Shown: piece by piece, positions 6,200-11,849 of the stretch | Numbering within the stretch: position 1 is the first letter of the stretch | Layout of the letters: each line of letters begins with the position of its first letter | NCBI GenBank assembly: GCA_934149165.1 | Contig: CAKPDY010000032.1 | Coordinates: 1 to 15,348 of the forward strand | Origin: an uncultured Clostridia bacterium | Lineage (GTDB): Bacteria; Bacillota; Clostridia; TANB77; CAG-508 | Length of the DNA stretch: 15,348 nt | Direction: 5' to 3' | Program-made: the position numbers and the translations under genes | Notes under the pieces: generated by a model | Told to the model about the DNA's origin: nothing | What the model saw: only the letters and a program-made list of their open reading frames with translations | The model's database searches: none

Positions 6200-6892
6200 T
6201 ATAATAGTTATGAAGACTATATGAGATCTGTACTAGGATACACAAATCACCAACAAGACAATAATAGTTGGGAATATGGAAGTAGTTATAATGGTTATTC
6301 AGAACAATACAACCAAATAGCTAGCACCAGAAACAACACTTACAAATTGGAGCAAATGTACCCACAAGTATATAGGGTAATAAATCCAGTAGTTTGTAGT
6401 ATGTGTAATAATAATAACCAACCAATTACAGAAGACTTAATTAACCAAATGACTAATACAATTTATGACAATGTTGTAAATCGTGTTGAAATTGATAAAA
6501 TTATAAATCTTAATATTGATTTAAGTAATTCGACTAATAATAGAAGTAATGTGGAAGAAAACACAGTAAATAGTACTAGTGAATGCAAAAATTCAAAAGA
6601 ATGTTGCAAAGATTCATGTAAAATATCAACATCAAACAATCGTTCACCAATGCCACCGCCACCACCACCAGGTCCAGGAATGCCAGGAGGAGGTGGGGGA
6701 AGACCACGACCTCCAAGAAATCCACTACTACTAGATTTAATTAGAATATTGTTATTAAATAGGTTAATTAATCAAAACCCACGACCACCATTTCCTCCAA
6801 GACCAAGAGTGAGTGATAATAATATTCCATATGGAGTTAGTGGAATTAGTAGTGGAATAATGCCTCAGTATTATACATCATCAATACAATAA
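6197..6892 (+). CDS. Proline-rich protein of unknown function with a CxxC-containing N-terminal region
   Basis: 231 residues; no enzyme domain recognised. Residues 1-20 (MYNSYEDYMRSVLGY) and 50-105 (LEQMYPQVYRVINP, CSMC at 67-70, then a helix TEDLINQMTNTIYDNV) resemble an uncharacterised conserved protein I recall from Clostridia, often with a proline-rich tail. Residues 108-150 are Asn/Ser-rich with five more cysteines (130, 136, 137, 141 and nearby). Residues 151-176 are Pro/Gly-rich (six prolines, then five glycines), giving a local GC rise at 6650-6720. A short hydrophobic helix NPLLLDLIRILLLNRL (175-190) is followed by another proline stretch. There is no signal peptide. The composition suits a structural or surface-assembly protein; a spore-coat role is possible but unproven. 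An overlapping ATGTAATG sits at its start. Confidence 0.7.
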   Translation: MYNSYEDYMRSVLGYTNHQQDNNSWEYGSSYNGYSEQYNQIASTRNNTYKLEQMYPQVYRVINPVVCSMCNNNNQPITEDLINQMTNTIYDNVVNRVEIDKIINLNIDLSNSTNNRSNVEENTVNSTSECKNSKECCKDSCKISTSNNRSPMPPPPPPGPGMPGGGGGRPRPPRNPLLLDLIRILLLNRLINQNPRPPFPPRPRVSDNNIPYGVSGISSGIMPQYYTSSIQ

Positions 6893-6960
6893 AAAAATGA
6901 AAAATTTTCCAACTTTTCAAAATTTATTTTGCATATAAAAAAGATAATGTGGAAGAATAA

Positions 6961-7008
6961 AATTGTAATCAAATTTATGATTTAAACATAATTTTGATTG
7001 CAATTTTT
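6961..7008 (+). terminator. Terminator-like hairpin just before the CBS gene
   Basis: AATTGTAATCAAA (6961-6973) pairs with TTTGATTGCAATT (6993-7005), with one G-U, followed by Ts to 7008. It may end the 6197-6892 transcript. It finishes only eight bases before the ribosome site of the next gene, so it could also act as an attenuator in that gene's leader. Confidence 0.55.
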
Positions 7009-7030
7009 ATATTTCAGGGGGAAATTAAAA

Positions 7031-7468
7031 ATGAAAGTTAATGAATGTATGTGTGATAATGTGTTATGGGTAAACCCAAACACAACAATATGTGAATGTG
7101 CAAACTTAATGGCAGACCATAAAATAGGGTGTATACCAGTATGTAATACAGAAAAAAATGTAGTAGGTTTAATTACAGATAGAGATATATTATTACGAAG
7201 TGTATGTTGTGACAAAAATGCTAAAACAACACCAGTAAGTGAAATAATGAGTACACAAGTATGTTGTTGTAATTCAAATGAAGAACTAAAATACGCAGAA
7301 AACCTTATGTCTGAAAATCAAATACGAAGATTACCAATTGTTGAAAATAATAAAATAGTTGGTATATTGTCAATTGGTGATATAAGTAGAAATCCAAATA
7401 CAAATAAAGAAAGTTTTATTACAACTTTTGATAATATTTGTAGTTGCGGAAATAAGAATCATCAGTAA
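7031..7468 (+). CDS. Cysteine-rich two-CBS-domain protein
   Basis: 145 residues consisting almost entirely of a CBS pair. The first domain is at about 5-55 (VNPNTTICECANLMADHKIG, then GLITDRDILL at 46-55); the second at about 70-120 (VSEIMSTQV, LMSENQIRRLPIVENN, GILSIGDIS). CBS pairs bind adenosine nucleotides such as AMP, ATP or SAM; stand-alone versions are usually soluble sensors. Thirteen cysteines (6, 8, 21, 23, 34, 38, 59, 60, 78-80, 137, 139) make 9% of the protein, including CCC at 78-80 and a C-terminal CSC. I recall Cys-rich CBS proteins of this kind from Clostridia, but their role is unclear to me; metal or redox sensing is inference. AGGGGG at 7016-7021 selects ATG 7031 over an in-frame ATG at 6998 that lies inside the hairpin. 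Confidence 0.88.
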   Translation: MKVNECMCDNVLWVNPNTTICECANLMADHKIGCIPVCNTEKNVVGLITDRDILLRSVCCDKNAKTTPVSEIMSTQVCCCNSNEELKYAENLMSENQIRRLPIVENNKIVGILSIGDISRNPNTNKESFITTFDNICSCGNKNHQ

Positions 7469-7493
7469 TGAAAAAATTATTTAGATTAGAAAA

Positions 7494-7520
7494 GAGAGTA
7501 AACAAAGTTTGTTTACTCTC
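7494..7520. repeat. Perfect 13-bp hairpin after the CBS gene
   Basis: GAGAGTAAACAAA (7494-7506) and TTTGTTTACTCTC (7508-7520) are exact complements around one central base. On the plus strand an A-run follows rather than Ts; on the minus strand TTTTC follows. It may still terminate or stabilise the CBS transcript, but it is not a classical U-tract terminator. Confidence 0.65.
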
Positions 7521-7528
7521 AAAAAATA

Positions 7529-7557
7529 TTTACAATTAAACTTTAATATGATATACA
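7529..7557 (+). promoter_or_regulatory. Promoter for the 7633-8709 gene
   Basis: TTTACA (7529-7534), a 17-bp spacer and TATACA (7552-7557), with TG at 7549-7550 as an extended -10. The implied leader is about 70 nt; I see no riboswitch in it. AAGGAAG at 7619-7625 is the ribosome site. Confidence 0.6.
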
Positions 7558-7632
7558 TAAATATATAAAAATACATGGTTTTATAGTTTAATCCCATAAA
7601 AAACTAAATATATTATGTAAGGAAGTATATTT

Positions 7633-8709
7633 ATGAAAAAGAAAATCATTATATCAATTATATTAATAGCGATTTGTGTCATTTGCTACACAATATATTT
7701 AAAACAAAAAAGTGAAAATATATTAGCTACATATTCTTTAAATAATCAAGGACTTTTAAGAAATGATAAAAATATTATTGAAGAAAAATATGATGAAAAT
7801 GGAAATTTAATTTACTATAAATACCAAAAAGATAATAACTCTGAAATAAAGGAAGTTTTTATAAATTACAAATATGATTCTGATAATAGAATTATCACAG
7901 TCGATTTTAACAATAAAAGTAATATTCAAATTAAATATAATGAAAATAATTTAATAAGTGAATTAATTGAAAATAATACATATGATAATTATTCTGAAAA
8001 TATACAATATATATGCAAATATTCCAATAGTGAAGAAAATAATATTATAGTAAATAAAGAAGTTACAATAAAGTCTAATAATAATGAAATTAATGACACT
8101 AAACAAAGTATATTAGATTTTGAAACATTAAACATAAATAATAAGGACTATATATTGCTTACAGAAAAAACAAATGAAAATGAAATATATAGGAAGACTT
8201 TATATGAAAAGAATAATATGAACACAGATTATACTAATATACATAATGAATTAAATATAGTATTTTTAGGTTATATTTCAAATAAAACATTTTTGCAATA
8301 TGGTACTCAAACAGAAAATAGTTCATACTATATTGAACCTATATTTTACAATGGAAAGCATATATATACTAAGTATAATTATTCAAATTGTAAATCAGAT
8401 ACATATTTTTACTATGATGCAAAAGGAAGATTACTAAAATCTGAATATAATGAAAATAATAAAAACATTTCAGTATGTAATATTAACTATAAAGATATAA
8501 ATGAAAAAGAATATTATGAATATATATTAGAGAAAAATAATGACAGTATAACATATACTAAAAATAAAGTATTTTTAAATGAAAAATATGATATTATAAA
8601 AAAAGAAACATTGGAGTTAAAAAACATAAGTGAAAAAGAATATAATTCTAAAATTGATAAGTTCGAAAAATATTTTAAACAAAATGTTAGTGATGTAATA
8701 AATATTTAA
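7633..8709 (+). CDS. Membrane-anchored exported protein of unknown function with YD-like motifs
   Basis: 358 residues; no family recognised with confidence. Residues 4-23 form an uncleaved signal anchor or signal peptide (KKK followed by IIISIILIAICVICYTIYL); no good lipobox is present. The rest is hydrophilic and extremely Asn/Lys/Glu/Tyr-rich, predicted extracellular, with beta-strand-like segments that resemble single YD (Rhs-type) motifs: KYDENGNLIYYKYQ (52-65), YKYDSDNRIITVDF (79-92) and YYDAKGRLLKSEYNENN (260-276). Such motifs occur in antiparallel strand repeats of toxins and wall-associated proteins, but here they are sparse and no toxin domain follows, so an Rhs assignment is not justified. 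The gene is monocistronic with its own extended -10 promoter and a strong terminator. Codon use is even more A/T-rich than its neighbours. Confidence 0.7.
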   Translation: MKKKIIISIILIAICVICYTIYLKQKSENILATYSLNNQGLLRNDKNIIEEKYDENGNLIYYKYQKDNNSEIKEVFINYKYDSDNRIITVDFNNKSNIQIKYNENNLISELIENNTYDNYSENIQYICKYSNSEENNIIVNKEVTIKSNNNEINDTKQSILDFETLNINNKDYILLTEKTNENEIYRKTLYEKNNMNTDYTNIHNELNIVFLGYISNKTFLQYGTQTENSSYYIEPIFYNGKHIYTKYNYSNCKSDTYFYYDAKGRLLKSEYNENNKNISVCNINYKDINEKEYYEYILEKNNDSITYTKNKVFLNEKYDIIKKETLELKNISEKEYNSKIDKFEKYFKQNVSDVINI

Positions 8710-8720
8710 TATGCAAGAAT

Positions 8721-8775
8721 AAAAAGAAGCGGAATGTTATTTTAGTAGTATACTAAAAACATTCTGCTTCTTTTT
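8721..8775 (+). terminator. Strong Rho-independent terminator
   Basis: AAAAAGAAGCGGAATGTT (8721-8738) pairs with AACATTCTGCTTCTTTTT (8758-8775), with one G-U. The loop itself folds (TTTTAGTA with TACTAAAA), giving an almost continuous stem of about 25 bp ending in Ts. The flanking A-run means it may also work on the minus strand. Confidence 0.85.
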
Positions 8776-8885
8776 ACTTTATAAAGCTTCCAAAACACAA
8801 AATAAATTATGAATAAAATACCCAATAAAGCTAATATTATTAAATAAATAAACAAAAAAGAAGTAAAAGGAAGTGATATAAAAAA

Positions 8886-9986
8886 ATGATAATAGACTTA
8901 AATTACTGGCTAAAAGTGTTAAAAAAACTAATAATATTTATAATAAGCATAATATTAATATATTTAGGTTTTAAAATAAGTATATTCTATATACCATTTT
9001 TAGTAGCATTTATATTATCACAATTAATAGAACCAACCATAAAATTTTGTATGAAAAAATTAAAAATGAGACGAAAAGTAAGTGCAATATTAATCTTCAT
9101 ATTAGTACTTTCAGCAATAATTGGATTAATTACATGGGGAATAATAACACTAATATCAGAAGCATCAAATTTACTAAATAATATGAATACTTATTATGAA
9201 AAAATATATAATGGTTCTCAAAATATAATATCAAACCTAGACTTCAATAAAATTCAACTATCTAGTGAATTAAATAATATAATAGGAAATTCTACAGGAG
9301 AGTTTATTAACACAGCATCTACATGGGCAAAAAGTATAGTAACAAACTTTATAAATACAATAACATCATTACCACGAATAGGATTATGTATAGTAATAAC
9401 AATATTAGCTTTATATTTTATGTGTACAGATAAAATATATATATTAGATCAACTAGAACATCATTTACCTGAACAATGGGTAAAAAAATTAACAAAACAT
9501 ATAAAAACATTAATGAAACAACTAGGATGTTATTTAAAAGCACAATGTATATTAATACTAATTTCTTTTATAATTTCATTAATTGGGTTATATATTTTTT
9601 CAATAATAGGAATGAATATAACATACCCATTAATGGCTGCCATTGGAATAGCAATAGTTGATGCTCTTCCAATATTTGGTTCTGGAACAGTAATGGTGCC
9701 ATGGGCTATTATATCTGCCTGTAATGGAGATATAAAGTTAGGAATAAGCATATTAGTGTTATGGATAATAATGAGTATTGTAAGGCAAATTGTTGAACCT
9801 AGAATAGTAAGTGGCCAAATAGGAATTCATCCAATTTTTACATTAATTGCAATGTATACAGGATTTAAAATTATTGGATTTGCAGGTATTTATATTGGAC
9901 CAATTATACTTATTATTTTGAAGGATATTTATAGTAATAGAATTGATAAGGGATTTGTGAAGAGTATTTTTAATAGGGATTGTTGA
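8886..9986 (+). CDS. ytvI: AI-2E/PerM-family permease, YtvI-like
   Basis: 366-residue polytopic membrane protein of the AI-2E transporter (PF01594-type) family. Hydrophobic segments lie near 14-47, 66-92, 162-180, 220-242, 248-279, 286-299 and 315-346, with a hydrophilic external stretch at about 93-150. Diagnostic C-terminal motifs are VDALPIFGSGTVMVPWAI (258-275), VRQIVEPRIVSGQIGIHP (299-316) and a glycine-rich GFKIIGFAGIYIGP segment (326-339). The family includes autoinducer-2 exporters, Na+/H+ antiporters and the sporulation membrane protein YtvI. The VxALP-GTGT-VPWA plus RQIxEPxIVGxxIGxHP arrangement is closest to YtvI as I remember it, so the symbol is tentative and the substrate unknown. 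GGAAGTGA at 8870-8877 provides the ribosome site. Upstream and downstream genes have separate signals, so it is probably a single transcription unit. Confidence 0.87.
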   Translation: MIIDLNYWLKVLKKLIIFIISIILIYLGFKISIFYIPFLVAFILSQLIEPTIKFCMKKLKMRRKVSAILIFILVLSAIIGLITWGIITLISEASNLLNNMNTYYEKIYNGSQNIISNLDFNKIQLSSELNNIIGNSTGEFINTASTWAKSIVTNFINTITSLPRIGLCIVITILALYFMCTDKIYILDQLEHHLPEQWVKKLTKHIKTLMKQLGCYLKAQCILILISFIISLIGLYIFSIIGMNITYPLMAAIGIAIVDALPIFGSGTVMVPWAIISACNGDIKLGISILVLWIIMSIVRQIVEPRIVSGQIGIHPIFTLIAMYTGFKIIGFAGIYIGPIILIILKDIYSNRIDKGFVKSIFNRDC

Positions 9987-10014
9987 GGTATATAAATTAA
10001 ACACAAAAAATGAC

Positions 10015-10043
10015 TTGATAAAATATGAATGATAATATATTAT
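10015..10043 (+). promoter_or_regulatory. Promoter for the leucine-rich-repeat gene
   Basis: TTGATA (10015-10020), a 17-bp spacer and TATTAT (10038-10043); an alternative TATAAT starts at 10041. It begins 29 bp after the stop of the permease gene, so the two genes are probably transcribed separately. No terminator is evident between them. Confidence 0.5.
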
Positions 10044-10074
10044 AATTATAAATATAATCTAAGGAGGAAATTAA

Positions 10075-11055
10075 ATGAAGGAAAAACAAAAGAATTTAAG
10101 AAAATATGTTTTATTTATTGGTTTATTAGTTTTAGTTATTGTGTTATTAGAATTAATAACATGCAATTCTGAGGTAAAAGCAGAAGTTATTACAGAAAAG
10201 AGTAATAATGGAATTAATTATAATTTTGATACACAAACAGGAATGCTAATTATTAGTGGTAATGGAGAAATTATTGGAATTCATGATTTTGATAATACTA
10301 AACCACTAGCAGAGGGGATAACTAAAATAAAAAAAGAAAAAATAAAAAATATTAAAATTGAAAAAGGCATAACAAGTATTAGAGAAAATGCATTTTTTGT
10401 TTGTAATAATTTAACAAGTATTGAAATACCTGATAGTGTAACTAGTATTGGAGAAAATGCATTTGGCAATTGCACAAGTTTAACAAAAATTGAAATACCT
10501 GATAGTGTAACAAATATTGGATATAGTGCATTTTTAGGTTGCACAAAATTAACAACTATAAAAATACCTGATAATAATGTTATTATTGGAAATTCAGTAT
10601 TTTCTTTTTGTGAAAGTTTAACAACCATAAAAATACCTAGTAGTGTAATTAGCATTGAAGAACAAGCTTTTTCTATGTGTAAAAGTTTAACAAGTATTGA
10701 AATACCTGACGGTGTGACTAGTATTGGTAAAAATGCATTTTTTTATTGCAAAAACTTAAAAAATATTAAAATACCAGACAGTGTAACTAATATAGGAGAA
10801 GATGCATTTAAAGGTTGCAAAAATTTAACAATTATCTGTAACCCAAACAGTAAAGCATATGAATTTGCTAAAAAAAATAATATAAAAACAAAGACAAATG
10901 AATTAGAATCACAAAACAATAATAATGAAGAACAAAACAATACCAACAATAAAACCGACAAACAAAACAACCTATTCCTAATACTAGGAATAGTAATAGT
11001 TGTTGTAGCAATAATAGGAGTGACAATAATAATTATAATATCAAAGAAAAAATAA
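10075..11055 (+). CDS. Membrane-anchored BspA-type leucine-rich-repeat protein
   Basis: 326 residues. Residues 11-30 are a hydrophobic signal or anchor. Residues 45-65 (NGINYNFDTQTGMLIISGNG) are the short entry motif often found ahead of LRR_5 repeats in BspA-like surface proteins. Residues 99-258 contain seven 23-residue LRR_5 units of the pattern VTSIGxxAFxxCxxLTxIxIPDS. An Asn/Glu/Lys-rich linker (272-299) leads to a second membrane segment (300-322) and a KKK tail. With a cleaved signal the repeats would face outward, anchored at the C-terminus; if not cleaved, both ends are in the membrane. BspA-like proteins commonly bind host or bacterial surfaces, which is the inferred role. There is no LPXTG sorting motif. 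AAGGAGG at 10061-10067 fixes the start. A strong bidirectional terminator follows. Confidence 0.88.
   Translation: MKEKQKNLRKYVLFIGLLVLVIVLLELITCNSEVKAEVITEKSNNGINYNFDTQTGMLIISGNGEIIGIHDFDNTKPLAEGITKIKKEKIKNIKIEKGITSIRENAFFVCNNLTSIEIPDSVTSIGENAFGNCTSLTKIEIPDSVTNIGYSAFLGCTKLTTIKIPDNNVIIGNSVFSFCESLTTIKIPSSVISIEEQAFSMCKSLTSIEIPDGVTSIGKNAFFYCKNLKNIKIPDSVTNIGEDAFKGCKNLTIICNPNSKAYEFAKKNNIKTKTNELESQNNNNEEQNNTNNKTDKQNNLFLILGIVIVVVAIIGVTIIIIISKKK
10369..10848 (+). repeat. Seven tandem 69-bp leucine-rich-repeat units
   Basis: The coding sequence repeats with a 69-base period (23 codons), with recurring DNA such as AGTATTGAAATACCTGA and AGTGTAACTAGTATTGGA. Units four and five are the most diverged (one is 22 residues, with IPSS in place of IPDS). 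Such repeats can expand or contract by recombination. Confidence 0.85.
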
Positions 11056-11064
11056 ATAAAAAGC

Positions 11065-11117
11065 TACTGTGCTAATGTCAACAATTAATAAAATTGACAT
11101 TAGCACAGTATTTTTTT
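11065..11117. terminator. Bidirectional terminator between convergent genes
   Basis: TACTGTGCTAATGTCAA (11065-11081) and TTGACATTAGCACAGTA (11094-11110) are perfect 17-bp complements, followed by seven Ts on the plus strand; on the minus strand CTTTTTATTT follows. It overlaps the last codon of the minus-strand gene at 11116. Confidence 0.9.
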
Positions 11118-11676
11118 ATATTTCAGTTTCAACATAACCATCAGAAGGAGGATATACCAATTCATCATTAGGAACATTTGTTTCTTTAATACTAGTAACC
11201 TCTATAACAGGCCTTTCACCATGATAATCTCCTTTTACAATAGTTCCTTCAACTTCAATCCAAGTTCCATTAGCATATTGTATAGAAGCATCACTATTAC
11301 ACAATATACCAACAACAACAGCCTGATTATCTGAAGATATAACCATTTCCCTAGCTAGTACGAATTGATTTTCATTAAAATCATAAAGCCTATAAACAAA
11401 CCCAGTAAATTTAAAGCTTTTTCCGACATAAACATCAATATTTTCATGACATTCCTTTAAAAAACTCGTATAATTACTAGAATTTAGAACAATACTATTA
11501 TAAAGTTCAGAATTTGACATATTATCATTAACAATTACCCTAGAAGTACTTTCATAAAATCGACGTCCTACAGTAATAAAAACAACAACCATAATTAACA
11601 CAACAATAACAATAGCTAACTTTTTAATAAAACCACTATTCATTTTAATATTACATATAAACATATATTTATTCAC
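11116..11676 (-). CDS. Membrane-anchored YcgQ C-terminal-like (DUF1980/TIGR03943) domain protein
   Basis: 186 residues as given. Residues 18-36 are a single hydrophobic segment, so the rest probably lies outside the membrane. Residues 80-175 match what I remember of the C-terminal domain of the YcgQ/TIGR03943 family: GKSFKFTGFVYR (85-96), FVLAREMVISS (105-115), VVVGILC (120-126), TWIEVEGTI (138-146) and KGDYHGERPVIEV (148-160), an OB-like beta domain. In that family YcgQ pairs with the permease YcgR, and a Cys-Cys pair follows the AR motif. Here the pair is Ser114-Ser115, the YcgQ membrane half is absent and no permease gene is nearby. The function is unknown. The start is uncertain: GTG at 11676 lies only two bases after AAAGGA, while the in-frame ATG at 11664 lies 14 bases after it. 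Confidence 0.68.
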   Translation of the reverse strand: MNKYMFICNIKMNSGFIKKLAIVIVVLIMVVVFITVGRRFYESTSRVIVNDNMSNSELYNSIVLNSSNYTSFLKECHENIDVYVGKSFKFTGFVYRLYDFNENQFVLAREMVISSDNQAVVVGILCNSDASIQYANGTWIEVEGTIVKGDYHGERPVIEVTSIKETNVPNDELVYPPSDGYVETEI

Positions 11677-11766
11677 TATCCTTTCATAAAAAAGTACATT
11701 TTTATTAATACCTTTTCAAAATTCTAATAAAATTATATTAACTTTAGAAAAAATATATGATTTTTC

Positions 11767-11795
11767 TTGCGAAATTTTATAATTAGTGATATAGT
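11767..11795 (+). promoter_or_regulatory. Promoter for secA
   Basis: TTGCGA (11767-11772), a 17-bp spacer and TATAGT (11790-11795). The leader is about 47 nt. I see no arrest-peptide gene in it of the kind that regulates secA in some bacteria. AAAGGA at 11835-11840 is the ribosome site. Confidence 0.6.
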
Positions 11796-11849
11796 ACAAA
11801 AAGATTATATGTAATTAAATAATACATAAGATAGAAAGGAAGAAAAGTA

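Noticed and set aside
6998..7030. Upstream ATG for the CBS protein adding eleven residues
   Set aside because: It falls inside the hairpin's right arm and before the AGGGGG ribosome site that serves ATG 7031.
7633..8709. Rhs/YD-repeat toxin
   Set aside because: Only three loosely YD-like motifs, no core repeat array, no toxin C-terminus and no immunity gene downstream.
10369..10848. Regular repeats considered as a CRISPR array
   Set aside because: The units are contiguous 69-bp codon repeats encoding LRR_5 modules, with no constant repeat and unique spacer pattern.
10281..10970. Two repetitive minus-strand frames opposite the leucine-rich repeats
   Set aside because: Their 23-residue periodicity is a reflection of the plus-strand 69-bp repeats; no ribosome sites.
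11796..11849. Regulatory arrest-peptide gene or riboswitch ahead of secA
   Set aside because: The leader is only about 50 nt with no open frame or stable fold that I can see.
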